Source of the DNA: JAMBLL01 sp964387145 | GTDB taxonomy: Bacteria > Actinomycetota > Acidimicrobiia > Spongiisociales > UBA5794 | Direction of reading: 5' to 3' | DNA length: 29,166 bases | NCBI GenBank assembly: GCA_964387145.1 | Contig: CAYLVM010000018.1 | Coordinates: 1 to 29,166 of the forward strand | Part shown: positions 1 to 7,114 of the stretch, piece after piece | Position numbering within the stretch: position 1 is the stretch's first letter | How the letters are laid out: every line of letters begins with the position of its first letter | Program-made: the position numbers and the translations under genes | Notes under the pieces: generated by a model | Seen by the model: the letters and a program-made list of their open reading frames with translations, nothing else | Told to the model about the DNA's origin: nothing | Databases searched by the model: none

Positions 1-283
1 TCGCACTCCCCCCTCGCTCGAAGACTCGCTTGTCCCCCCTGAAGGGGGGACGGAGGAGCGGGGTACCGGCAATGCGTCCGATACCGCCACGGCACCGATA
101 GGGTTCGACCTGCCGCACCGGGAGGAGGCCAGCGCTTCGACGCTTCCCCGGTGACAGACGGCTCAGTTTCTCACCCGGTTGGACTGCCTCTTTCGACCGA
201 CTCTCGACCCTGCAGGCGAAGGCGCCGCGTTGTCGACAGCGAGATTGGCACACACAACCGCCCCAACCGGGCAAGGAACCACA
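1..283. other. Non-coding leader region with a short G/C hairpin
   Basis: No convincing gene is seen before the helicase start. Positions 33-39 (TCCCCCC) and 44-50 (GGGGGGA) form a perfect 7-bp hairpin with a TGAA loop. There is no T-run after it on the plus strand, so it is at best a weak terminator for a gene left of the window. The rest, about 230 bases, would be upstream region and 5' leader of the helicase. Long leaders are common for cold-induced RNA helicases, but I cannot identify a defined promoter. Confidence 0.35.
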
Positions 284-1810
284 ATGACTATCACTTTCTC
301 AGATCTCGGGCTGCCCGCCGCGCTCACCGACGAACTCGCACGGCAAGGCATCGACGAACCGTTCCCCATCCAGGAAGCAACGATCAGGGATGCCCTCGCA
401 GGGCGAGACGTCGCCGGACGTGCACCGACAGGCTCCGGCAAGACACTGGCCTTCGGGCTTCCCATCCTCGCCAACGTCGCCAGCGCCCGACCAAACCATC
501 CAACGGCGCTGATCCTCGCACCTACCCGCGAACTTGCCGCACAGATTCGCCTCGACCTCGCACCGTACGGAAAGGCGACCCACCGGCAGGTGTTCGCCAT
601 CTTCGGCGGAGTCCGCTACCCGGCCCAGAAGGACCGCCTGCGCAAAGGCGTCGACGTCCTCGTTGCAACCCCCGGCCGTCTCGAAGATCTCATGGAACAA
701 GGGTCGATCAACCTCAGTGACGTCACCATCGTCGCGATCGACGAAGCCGACCGTATGGCAGATATGGGGTTCCTCCCCGCCGTTCGCAGGATCGTCGGCC
801 GAACCGCAGCGAAACGACAAACACTGCTGTTCTCTGCAACGCTCGACGGTGACGTGGCGGTCCTCATCCGGGACTACCAGCACAACCCCGTCAGGCACGA
901 AGCAGGTACGATCGAATCTGAAACGACCGACGCGCAGCATCACTTCTGGCTCGTCCAGCACGAGGACAAGGTTCAACACACCGCCGACGTCGTCGAGATA
1001 GCAGACCGCTCGATCGTCTTCACGCGTACCCGTCACGGTGCTGATCGACTCGCCAAGCAACTCACTCGCCTCGGCGTCGGGGCCGTAGCCATGCACGGTG
1101 GCCGCTCCCAGAACCAGCGGATCAGGGCGCTCAAGGCCTTCTCCGCTGGAGATGCCCAGGCGTTGATCGCCACCGATGTCGCCGCCCGCGGTATCCACAT
1201 AGATGCTGTTGCTTCGGTCATCCACTTCGATCCACCCGCCGATCACAAGGACTACGTCCACCGTTCGGGAAGAACGGCACGTGCAGGTGCATCGGGCAAC
1301 GTGGTCAGCCTCGTCACCGGAGAGCAACGACGTGGCGTACGTCGCATGCAACAGAAGCTCGATCTCGACGAGCCCATCGCGGCACCCGAACTGAGCGCCC
1401 TCCACCCCGACGGGTACCGTCCGTCCAAGCGCCCGAAGCAGCAGCGCGAACCGGCGAACATCGAGCGCACAGCACAGACCCGGCAGCCCGAGGCCAAGAA
1501 GCAGAGCGACAAACCGGTTCGGTCACAGCAACGCAAGCCCATACCGGCACACGACGGATCGCAAAGCATCCACGTGTCGAATCTTCCCTGGAGCGCGACA
1601 GACGAAGACATCCGTCGGCTGTTCAGTCGATACGGCAAGGTTCAGGACGCTTCCGTTGCGATCGATCGTCGCGGACGCTCGAAGGGGTACGGCCTGATCA
1701 ACATGGCGAACCCGGCAGCCAAGAAGGCGATCCACGCCCTCAACGGCTCCAAACTCGGCGGACGTTCGCTCAAGATCAAGTTCTCGGAACCCCAACGCGC
1801 CCGACGCTGA
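284..1810 (+). CDS. DEAD-box ATP-dependent RNA helicase with C-terminal RRM
   Basis: This 508-residue protein probably unwinds RNA during ribosome assembly, mRNA turnover or cold adaptation. The helicase core shows motif I APTGSGKT (47-54), TPGR near 129, DEAD (153-156), SAT (184-186) and motif VI HRSGRTARAG (326-335). A basic, Q/K/R-rich linker (about 375-425) leads to an RRM fold (about 427-502). The RRM has weakened RNP signatures: RNP2 is IHVSNL and RNP1 is RSKGYGLI, so aromatic positions used for RNA stacking are replaced by H and L. The frame is open from 179, but ATG 284 is chosen because AAGGA sits just upstream and the helicase fold begins there. It is convergent with a stand-alone RRM protein. 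It resembles CsdA/DeaD/RhlE-type proteins, but the fused domain is a canonical RRM rather than the DbpA type. Confidence 0.93.
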   Translation: MTITFSDLGLPAALTDELARQGIDEPFPIQEATIRDALAGRDVAGRAPTGSGKTLAFGLPILANVASARPNHPTALILAPTRELAAQIRLDLAPYGKATHRQVFAIFGGVRYPAQKDRLRKGVDVLVATPGRLEDLMEQGSINLSDVTIVAIDEADRMADMGFLPAVRRIVGRTAAKRQTLLFSATLDGDVAVLIRDYQHNPVRHEAGTIESETTDAQHHFWLVQHEDKVQHTADVVEIADRSIVFTRTRHGADRLAKQLTRLGVGAVAMHGGRSQNQRIRALKAFSAGDAQALIATDVAARGIHIDAVASVIHFDPPADHKDYVHRSGRTARAGASGNVVSLVTGEQRRGVRRMQQKLDLDEPIAAPELSALHPDGYRPSKRPKQQREPANIERTAQTRQPEAKKQSDKPVRSQQRKPIPAHDGSQSIHVSNLPWSATDEDIRRLFSRYGKVQDASVAIDRRGRSKGYGLINMANPAAKKAIHALNGSKLGGRSLKIKFSEPQRARR

Positions 1811-1831
1811 ACCCCACACACGACCAACGCG

Positions 1832-1859
1832 AGAAGGGCCCCCTTGCGGGGGCCCTTCT
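1832..1859. terminator. Bidirectional intrinsic terminator
   Basis: A perfect 12-bp stem (1832-1843 with 1848-1859) closes a TTGC loop. The stem is G/C-rich with A/T at its base, followed by TTC-rich sequence on the plus strand and a GA-rich flank that reads as TC on the minus strand. It lies between the ends of two convergent genes, 22 bases past the helicase stop and 29 bases past the RRM gene stop, so it can serve both. Confidence 0.85.
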
Positions 1860-1887
1860 TCAGTAGTTGATGGTCAGTGTGAGGGTG

Positions 1888-2190
1888 CTACCAGCGCCCG
1901 CCACCACCGCCGCCACCGCCGCCGCCGCCGCCGCCGGTGCGACGTGGCTTGTCCTGTGCTTCGTTGACGCGGAGTGCACGTCCGCCCATGTCCTTGCCGT
2001 TCAGCTCGGAGATGGCCTTCTGTGCGCCTTCATCGTCGATCTCGACGAATCCGAAACCGCGTGAGCGGCCCGTCTCGCGGTCGGTGATGAGTGCGACAGA
2101 CTCGACAGTGCCCATCTCGGTGAACATCTGGCGGAGTTCTTCTTCAGAAGTGCTCCATGGGAGGTTTCCCACATATAGCTTGGTGGTCAT
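1888..2190 (-). CDS. Small glycine-rich RRM RNA-binding protein
   Basis: This 100-residue protein consists of one RRM followed by a short basic segment and a run of 13 glycines ending in RW. RNP2 (LYVGNL) and RNP1 (RGFGFVEI) are both intact, so RNA binding is expected. Single-RRM proteins with glycine-rich tails are known in cyanobacteria and other bacteria, often cold-induced, and act as RNA chaperones. ATG 2190 is preceded by GGAG with a 6-base spacer; an in-frame TTG at 2202 is less likely. The domain resembles the RRM fused to the neighbouring helicase (shared NLPWS and LNG..GGR..K/R), which suggests the two are related by duplication and work on similar RNAs. The cellular target is unknown. 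Confidence 0.92.
   Translation of the reverse strand: MTTKLYVGNLPWSTSEEELRQMFTEMGTVESVALITDRETGRSRGFGFVEIDDEGAQKAISELNGKDMGGRALRVNEAQDKPRRTGGGGGGGGGGGGGRW
1897..1935. repeat. GCC/ACC trinucleotide repeat encoding polyglycine
   Basis: Thirteen consecutive glycine codons (GGC, GGT and one GGG on the minus strand) form a near-perfect trinucleotide microsatellite at the 3' end of the RRM gene. Such tracts can change length by slippage, altering the length of the glycine tail without breaking the frame. Confidence 0.8.
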
Positions 2191-2399
2191 TTCAGGCTCC
2201 AATCGCCGTGAATCGCGACGCTTTTGCGTCGATCTTGCGCTTCGAACTGATTACAGCGCCGACGTGATCGGCCGGGCGTGACCCGGCACGGCGATCGGGA
2301 TGAAAGCGTTCCTCAGCTGCCTGAAATATAGTCGCTCCGTGGACGACTTCGCACCTATTGTCATCGATCTCTCCCACAGGCCCCCTCTACGATGGTGAC
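2191..2399 (-). promoter_or_regulatory. Divergent intergenic region with a leader hairpin
   Basis: About 209 bases separate the RRM gene (leftward) from the methyltransferase gene (rightward). A 6-bp hairpin, CGACGC-TTTT-GCGTCG (2216-2231), lies 25 bases upstream of the RRM start codon and would be in its 5' leader. It may influence translation or stability, as leaders of cold-induced RNA-binding proteins often do, but that is inference. I could not assign -35/-10 boxes with confidence for either gene. Confidence 0.35.
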
Positions 2400-2969
2400 A
2401 TGTCGAGAAATCCGAGCACCGACCGTGACCATTGGAACCTTCGCTACGACGAGGAACCGTGGCCACTCGAGCCGTCACCATGGCTCGTCGCCAACAAGGA
2501 GTCCCTCCCCCGAGCGGGTAGTGCACTCGACGTTGCCGGCGGCACAGGACGCAACGCCCTGTGGCTCGCGCACCGGGGCTGGACCGTTACGATCACCGAC
2601 ATATCCGACGTCGCTATCGCACAAGCACTCGCGCGAGCGGACGAGGAACACCTCTCGGTCGAGACGGTACAGGTCGACCTGAGGAGGGATCCCCTCCCCT
2701 GCGGCCCATGGAACCTCATCGCCCTGTTCCACTATCTCGACCGGGATCTCTTCCCTGCCATCACAGATGCCCTGGCCTCGGGTGGCACCCTGATCGGTGC
2801 TCTGGCAACCGTTCGGAACCTCGAGCGGAACCCGAGGCCTCCGCTTCCGTACCTGCTCGAGGAGGGTGAGCTCCCCGCGCTCCTGGCGGGGCTCGAGGTG
2901 ATCCGGTACGAGGAGAGTTGGCAGGACGACCACCATGATGCCCGATTCGCCGCAAGGAGGCCGCTGTGA
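2400..2969 (+). CDS. Class I SAM-dependent methyltransferase (TehB/UbiE-like)
   Basis: This 189-residue protein has a class I methyltransferase fold. Motif I is LDVAGGTGRNALWLA, binding the S-adenosylmethionine carboxypropyl part. An acidic motif II region follows (TITDISDVAI), then a motif IV-like stretch around NLIALFHYLDRDL. The N-terminal WNLRY..EPWPLEPSPWL pattern is typical of small TehB-like or thiol-methyltransferase-like proteins; the substrate cannot be read from the sequence. The frame is open from 2358, but ATG 2400 fits the usual family start. The stop overlaps the next gene's GTG start (GTGA), so the two are translationally coupled. Confidence 0.85.
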   Translation: MSRNPSTDRDHWNLRYDEEPWPLEPSPWLVANKESLPRAGSALDVAGGTGRNALWLAHRGWTVTITDISDVAIAQALARADEEHLSVETVQVDLRRDPLPCGPWNLIALFHYLDRDLFPAITDALASGGTLIGALATVRNLERNPRPPLPYLLEEGELPALLAGLEVIRYEESWQDDHHDARFAARRPL

Positions 2970-3766
2970 CCATCACCCTCGACGACTTCCGATCCCGGTA
3001 CGACATCAGCGAGGTGACCGTCGACGACATAGCGTGGCAATACCGCGCAGCGGGGGACGGTGCCGCGATCCTGCTGCTCCATGGGATGGCGGGCAACGCC
3101 GACATCTGGTTCCAACAAATCGACGCACTGTCGGCGACGCGGAAGGTCCTTGCCGTCACCTACCCACGAGTGGACACACTCACCGCCCTGGCAGCTGGGA
3201 TCGACGGCGTGCTCGCAGCCGAGGGTGTCGAGACGTACACCGTCGTCGGTTCGAGTCTCGGCGGGTACCTCGCCCAGTACCTCGTCGCAACCGAGAGCCA
3301 CCGGGTCACCGCAGCGGTGTTCGCCAACACGTTCCCGCCGAACCCCGTCATCGCCAAACGGTCGAAGAACCTTGCAACCCTCGCCGGTGTACTCCCACCG
3401 TCGTTCGTCAGGGCGTTCCTGGCACGCAATGTCGAACGCATGCTCGTCCCTGCCGGTGACGGCTCTCCGCTCCTACACCGCCTCCTGATGGAGCAGTTCG
3501 ACGAGCCGGGATTCAAGGAGGCCTTCCTCGACCGCTACCGATGCGTCATCTACCCATTCGAACCTGCACAGCCATCCATACCTGTGTCCTTGATCTCGGC
3601 GAACAACGACCCTCTCGTCCCACAGGAACTCTCCAAGGCGCTGTGCGAGACGTACCCGGATGCGACGACGTATGAGTTCGACGGCGGTGGACACTTCCCG
3701 TACGTGAACCGCCCGGACGAGTACACCTCGATACTCGAAAGGTTCCTCTCCCAAGCCGGTGTCTGA
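2966..3766 (+). CDS. Alpha/beta hydrolase resembling maspardin (SPG21)
   Basis: This 266-residue cytosolic alpha/beta hydrolase has the oxyanion-hole segment LLLHGMAGNADIWF and the nucleophile elbow GSSLGG with the catalytic serine. A late histidine lies in GGGHFPYVNRPDEY. The region from TYPRVDTLTALAAGI through GSSLGGYLAQYLV to ANTFPPNP, together with the C-terminal TYPDA...GGGHFPY..R..E, looks to me more like eukaryotic maspardin/ACP33 than like lipases or haloalkane dehalogenases. That resemblance is from memory, not a search. It starts at GTG 2966, overlapping the methyltransferase stop by 4 bases. The substrate is unknown; coupling to a methyltransferase suggests a shared small-molecule or lipid substrate. 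Confidence 0.85.
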   Translation: MTITLDDFRSRYDISEVTVDDIAWQYRAAGDGAAILLLHGMAGNADIWFQQIDALSATRKVLAVTYPRVDTLTALAAGIDGVLAAEGVETYTVVGSSLGGYLAQYLVATESHRVTAAVFANTFPPNPVIAKRSKNLATLAGVLPPSFVRAFLARNVERMLVPAGDGSPLLHRLLMEQFDEPGFKEAFLDRYRCVIYPFEPAQPSIPVSLISANNDPLVPQELSKALCETYPDATTYEFDGGGHFPYVNRPDEYTSILERFLSQAGV

Positions 3767-3793
3767 GCCGATACCCGCAGCCGGTCGCCCGGA

Positions 3794-4924
3794 TCAGTCG
3801 TTCGCAGCGAGGACACGCAAAGCGTTGGAGCCCAACACCTTCGCGATCTCTGGGTCGCTCCAGCCCCTTGCGATGAGCTCCATGGTGATCGCAGGGTACG
3901 TCGAGACATCCTCGAGGCCGACGGGTGTTACGTCGATGCCATCGAAGTCCGACCCGAGACCGACGTGGTCGACCCCGGCAACTGCAACGATGTGCTCGAT
4001 GTGATCGACGACGTTGCCGACGGTTCCACGATCGATGTCTCGTTCACTGCAACGGTGCGCGATCTCGGCTTCGAACTCATCTTCCGTGTCGAACGAGGAT
4101 CGCAGATCCCGAGCTTCGGCGAACATCTCCATCGTTGCGAGAGCAGCCGACTCGACGACGAACGGAGGGTAGAAGTTGACCATCACCACGCCGTCGTTGC
4201 GCGCGACTGCCTCGAGAACGTCATCGGGCACGTTGCGGGGGTGCGGCGCGATCGATCGTGCCCCGGAGTGCGATGCCATGACCGGCCGCTGTGTCGTTGC
4301 GAGGGCTGCCCGCATCGTCTCAGCGGACACGTGGGAGATGTCCACCACCATGCCGAGGTCGTTCATCGTCTCGACGACGGTGCGCCCGAACTCCGTCAGA
4401 CCTCCGTGGCGGTGGACGTCCGTGGCAGAGTCGGCCCACTCGATCGTGTCACCGTGGGTCAGGGTCATGTACCGGACACCTCGCGTAGACAACTCGCGCA
4501 GCTTGCCGAGATCGTTCTCGATGGCGTGGCCCCCTTCTGCGCCCATCAGAGAAGCCGTGCGTCCGGAACGGCTGACGGTCACGGCGTCTTCAGCCGTCCT
4601 CGCTCGTCCGAGATGAACCGGGTCGTGGGACGTCATCGCCTCAACGAGTTCGATCTGCTCCATCACCGAATCGAACGGCTCGGGTTGCCACGATGGCACG
4701 TACACCGACCAGAACTGTGCACCGACGCCACCGGCACGAAGTCGTGGGCCATCGGTGTGGTAACCGGAGAGTTCTTGCGAAGGGTCGGCGATCGACAGAT
4801 CTCCCCCGGCGCGTACTCGCAAGGCCCACGGCAGGTCGTTGTGTCCGTCGACGACGGGCATCGATGCGTGCAGCTCTCGTACCCGAACAGCGATGTTGAG
4901 CGTCGATCGATCAGTCACGTGCAT
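3794..4924 (-). CDS. Membrane dipeptidase family protein (peptidase M19)
   Basis: This 376-residue zinc dipeptidase belongs to the renal dipeptidase (M19) family, which hydrolyses dipeptides, including ones with D-residues. Metal-binding residues are visible: H28 and D30 (DGHND), bridging E130 (GAEGGHAIE), H198 (DISHVS) and H219 (ASHSGAR). R231 and D326 (GLGSDFDG) also match family positions. Length is typical and there is no signal peptide or membrane segment, so the enzyme is probably cytoplasmic and recycles peptides or peptidoglycan fragments. It lies downstream of the fluoride operon on the same strand, after an 86-base gap, and is convergent with the hydrolase gene. No strong Shine-Dalgarno precedes ATG 4924. 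Confidence 0.93.
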   Translation of the reverse strand: MHVTDRSTLNIAVRVRELHASMPVVDGHNDLPWALRVRAGGDLSIADPSQELSGYHTDGPRLRAGGVGAQFWSVYVPSWQPEPFDSVMEQIELVEAMTSHDPVHLGRARTAEDAVTVSRSGRTASLMGAEGGHAIENDLGKLRELSTRGVRYMTLTHGDTIEWADSATDVHRHGGLTEFGRTVVETMNDLGMVVDISHVSAETMRAALATTQRPVMASHSGARSIAPHPRNVPDDVLEAVARNDGVVMVNFYPPFVVESAALATMEMFAEARDLRSSFDTEDEFEAEIAHRCSERDIDRGTVGNVVDHIEHIVAVAGVDHVGLGSDFDGIDVTPVGLEDVSTYPAITMELIARGWSDPEIAKVLGSNALRVLAAND

Positions 4925-4958
4925 GAACCCGTGGAGGGGCCGAGGCGTGTTGGGTCCA

Positions 4959-4990
4959 CCATGGGTCTCCGATCGTTGGGTGGCCCATGG
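4959..4990 (-). terminator. Possible hairpin terminator after the fluoride operon
   Basis: CCATGGG (4959-4965) and CCCATGG (4984-4990) are perfect inverted arms, with a second pairing option CCACC/GGTGG nested over them. The structure lies 20 bases downstream of the DUF190 stop codon on the minus strand. It has no T-run, so factor-independent termination is doubtful; it could instead modulate read-through into the dipeptidase gene. Confidence 0.3.
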
Positions 4991-5010
4991 TACGGGGACG
5001 GAGATCGGTG

Positions 5011-5349
5011 TTACGACCCGTTGGCTCTGTACACCCGAACCTCGACGCGCTCGAGCGTCACGAGTCCGTCACCGATCATGCCATCGAGTGCCGGGAGTAT
5101 CGCCTCGACCTTGTCCGCCGTATCGACGCACTCGATGATGATGGGGAGATCCTCGGAGAGGCGGAGGATGTGTGCCGTATGGAGTCGGCTCGACTTCCCG
5201 AAGCCTTCGATGCCGCGAACGACGGTGACACCGGCGAGCCCTTCGCGGCGAAGCTCCTCGACGATCGCCATATAGAGCGGCTTGCCGTCGTATGTGTCTG
5301 ACTCTCCGATGAAGATCCGGAGCAGTCGGTTGTCGGCCTCGTGTTGCAT
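5011..5349 (-). CDS. DUF190 protein (PII-like), CrcB-associated
   Basis: This 112-residue soluble protein matches the DUF190 family by its N-terminal LLRIFIGESDTYDGKPLY and by GLAGVTVVRGIEGFGKSSRLHT. The family has a PII-like ferredoxin fold and is often encoded beside crcB, so a regulatory or ligand-sensing role in fluoride export is plausible but unproven. A strong AGGAGG lies 7 bases before the ATG, and the gene follows the second crcB by only 12 bases. It is the last gene of the riboswitch-controlled operon. Confidence 0.92.
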   Translation of the reverse strand: MQHEADNRLLRIFIGESDTYDGKPLYMAIVEELRREGLAGVTVVRGIEGFGKSSRLHTAHILRLSEDLPIIIECVDTADKVEAILPALDGMIGDGLVTLERVEVRVYRANGS

Positions 5350-5361
5350 GGTGCGTCCTCC

Positions 5362-5712
5362 TCAGCCGGTCAGGTAGTAGCCGAACGCCGCGAGCATCAC
5401 ACCCACCGTCGGAACGACCACAACGTTCAGCATAGATCTCAATGTAGGTGTTGGAAGAAGCCCGAGCCGGACGGTCTCGACCATCCACGTCGAGAAGGTC
5501 GTGAATCCTCCAGTGAAACCGATGACCGCCATCGAGATCGACGATGACGATCCCGTCCCGATGATCAGTCCGAGCACGAATGCACCGATGAGGTTGACCA
5601 CGGCAGTACCGACCGGCATCTGCGATCCACTACGCCGCTGAACGACTCCCGAGACTCCGTACCGCACGGCTGCGCCGACCGACCCCGCTGCGGCGATGAT
5701 CAGTAGCGTCAT
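5362..5712 (-). CDS. crcB: Fluoride channel CrcB/Fluc, second subunit
   Basis: This 116-residue membrane protein of the Fluc family exports fluoride as a dual-topology dimer. It has four hydrophobic segments, an N-terminal GSVGAAVRYGVSG, the pore motif NLIGAFVLG and the signature GFTGGFTTFSTW. Its ATG overlaps the stop of the upstream crcB gene by four bases (ATGA). Paired, divergent Fluc genes usually encode two subunits of fixed opposite orientation that form a heterodimer. Length and motifs look complete. Confidence 0.95.
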   Translation of the reverse strand: MTLLIIAAAGSVGAAVRYGVSGVVQRRSGSQMPVGTAVVNLIGAFVLGLIIGTGSSSSISMAVIGFTGGFTTFSTWMVETVRLGLLPTPTLRSMLNVVVVPTVGVMLAAFGYYLTG

Positions 5713-6137
5713 CGCCCGATGCTCCCCACCCGCAATCCGAGCACGGCTGCACCGAGCCCAGCGATCGTCGACACACCGACATACAGGGCAGCGATGGCGA
5801 TATCACCACCGTCGATGAGCCCGACGACCTCGAGGCTGAATGCAGAGAACGTCGTGAAGGACCCGAGAACACCGATCGCCCAGAACCGCAACGACAACAG
5901 GGACCCAACGGACCGTTCCCTCCTGGCGAGGAAGAACCCGAGAGCGAGGGAACCGACGATGTTGACGGTGAGTACTTCGGAGGGGAAGACGCCGGGGGCG
6001 GCGGGAACAGCGAAGAGAGCGAGGTACCGCGCTGCCGAACCGACGAATCCTCCTGCCAGGACGGTGAGTGGCCCGGACAGTCGGGTGAGGCCCTGGCGGC
6101 CGAACGACGGCCGCCGGTGAGTCGCTGAGTCGGTCAT
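5709..6137 (-). CDS. crcB: Fluoride channel CrcB/Fluc, first subunit
   Basis: This 142-residue Fluc protein has four membrane segments, an N-terminal GGFVGSAARYLALF, NIVGSLALGFFLARR and GVLGSFTTFSAFSLE. Compared with its partner it carries about 22 extra polar and basic N-terminal residues. The frame stays open to an ATG at 6230, but that start lies upstream of the fluoride riboswitch aptamer, so ATG 6137, immediately after the GGAG-containing switch element, is the supported start. It is the first gene of crcB-crcB-DUF190. Confidence 0.93.
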   Translation of the reverse strand: MTDSATHRRPSFGRQGLTRLSGPLTVLAGGFVGSAARYLALFAVPAAPGVFPSEVLTVNIVGSLALGFFLARRERSVGSLLSLRFWAIGVLGSFTTFSAFSLEVVGLIDGGDIAIAALYVGVSTIAGLGAAVLGLRVGSIGR

Positions 6138-6207
6138 GGCTCCGTCCACGAGGTTGCAGGTTGCAGGAGCCATCAGCCGGGTGGCGGTTGTGGCGAGCCC
6201 CATCGCC
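6138..6207 (-). promoter_or_regulatory. Fluoride riboswitch (crcB motif RNA) with translational switch
   Basis: Read on the minus strand from 6207, the aptamer begins GGCGATGGGGCTCGCC, followed after CACAACC by a GCC-ACCC-GGC hairpin, then TGATG and GCTCC. This matches the known aptamer layout: pseudoknot GGCGA/TCGCC, P1 stem GGGGC/GCTCC, one internal hairpin and the conserved TGATG. The 3' P1 strand GGCTCC (minus strand of 6166-6171) is perfectly complementary to GGAGCC (minus strand of 6138-6143), directly in front of the crcB ATG. Without fluoride this helix could cover the ribosome site; with fluoride, P1 forms and frees it. Aptamer identity is strong, the switching mechanism is inference. 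A tandem TGCAACC lies in the linker. Confidence 0.93.
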
Positions 6208-6271
6208 GTCGGTCGGATGATAGGTCCCAAATCGGCTGTGCGCCTCTATGGCCCCAACCGAGCAGTGGTAT

Positions 6272-6296
6272 GGTGACGGTCGCCGCGGACGTCACC
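6272..6296. promoter_or_regulatory. Candidate operator: interrupted 7-bp inverted repeat
   Basis: GGTGACG (6272-6278) and CGTCACC (6290-6296) are perfect inverted arms separated by 11 bases that include a central CCGCGG. The site lies 47 bases before the crotonase start. Size and placement fit a TetR-type repressor of fatty-acid or acyl-CoA genes, but no regulator is encoded nearby, so this is inference. Confidence 0.4.
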
Positions 6297-6343
6297 GATG
6301 GTGCGTCTAACGAAGGCATGAAGATCACCCCAGGAGAGACACT

Positions 6344-7114
6344 ATGACGTCCGACCACGTCCGGCTGGAAATTGATGGACCCATCGCCACGGTCACCCTC
6401 GCGCGCCCTGAGAAACGTAACGCGCTCGGCCTCGACTTCATGAAGTCGGTGATCGAGACGCTTGACGAGATACCCCAGGACATCGGCGTCGTCGTCATCG
6501 CCGCCGAAGGCAAGGTGTTCTCCGCAGGCCACGACATCACTGAGATGATGGAGCGTTCCGACGACTACTACGCCGAGCTGTTCGACACCTGTGGCCGCAT
6601 GATGAAGGCCGTTCGTGATCTGCGACAACCGGTCATCGCAAAGGTGCAGGGGATCGCAACGGCTGCCGGTTGCCAACTCGTTGCGAGCTGTGATCTCGCC
6701 ATCGCCGCAGACTCCGCATGGTTCGCCACACCCGGTGTCAAGATCGGCCTGTTCTGCCATACGCCGATGGTGCCGGTCAGTCGAGCCGTCGGCCAAAAGC
6801 GGGCGATGCAGATGCTGCTCACCGGTGAACCGATCGACGCGACGACCGCCGTCAACTGGGGCCTCATCAACGCTGCAGTCCCGGCTGGGGAACTCGACGA
6901 CGCCATCGAGGCGATGGCGAACAAGATCCTCCGGTACTCGAAGAACACGATCGCTCTCGGCAAATGCACCTTCTACGCACAGACCGAGATGAGCGAGGAT
7001 GCGGCCTACGCCGTCGCGACGCCGGTGATGGCAGCCAACGCAGCCAACGATGATGCACAAGAGGGCATGGGTGCCTTCCTGGAGAAGCGTGAGCCGCAAT
7101 GGAAAGACCGATAG
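6344..7114 (+). CDS. Enoyl-CoA hydratase/isomerase family protein, ECHDC3-like
   Basis: This 256-residue crotonase-fold protein contains the acyl-CoA binding segment RPEKRNAL and the oxyanion segment FSAGHDI. The usual two catalytic glutamates of enoyl-CoA hydratase are absent: the first position is Q111 (AAGCQLVASCD) and the second is G131 (FATPGVKIGLFC). This combination is typical of the ECHDC3 subgroup, whose activity is poorly defined, so simple hydratase function should not be assumed. AGGAGA lies about 8 bases before the ATG. The end overlaps the following acyl-CoA ligase by 16 bases, implying a coupled acyl-CoA pathway. Confidence 0.92.
   Translation: MTSDHVRLEIDGPIATVTLARPEKRNALGLDFMKSVIETLDEIPQDIGVVVIAAEGKVFSAGHDITEMMERSDDYYAELFDTCGRMMKAVRDLRQPVIAKVQGIATAAGCQLVASCDLAIAADSAWFATPGVKIGLFCHTPMVPVSRAVGQKRAMQMLLTGEPIDATTAVNWGLINAAVPAGELDDAIEAMANKILRYSKNTIALGKCTFYAQTEMSEDAAYAVATPVMAANAANDDAQEGMGAFLEKREPQWKDR

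Noticed and set aside
1..283. Structured RNA gene before the helicase
   Set aside because: I compared the region with what I remember of RNase P RNA, SRP RNA and c-di-AMP riboswitches and found no diagnostic core sequence; only a simple 7-bp hairpin is supported.
299..1405. 368-codon minus-strand ORF
   Set aside because: It is the shadow of the DEAD-box helicase gene on the other strand, without family motifs.
3965..5275. 436-codon plus-strand ORF
   Set aside because: It lies antisense to the M19 dipeptidase and DUF190 genes, which carry clear family motifs. The translation has no recognisable domain and is an artefact of high G+C codon use.
5709..6230. Longer crcB start at ATG 6230
   Set aside because: It would make the fluoride riboswitch aptamer part of the coding sequence. 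The extra residues are not typical of Fluc proteins.
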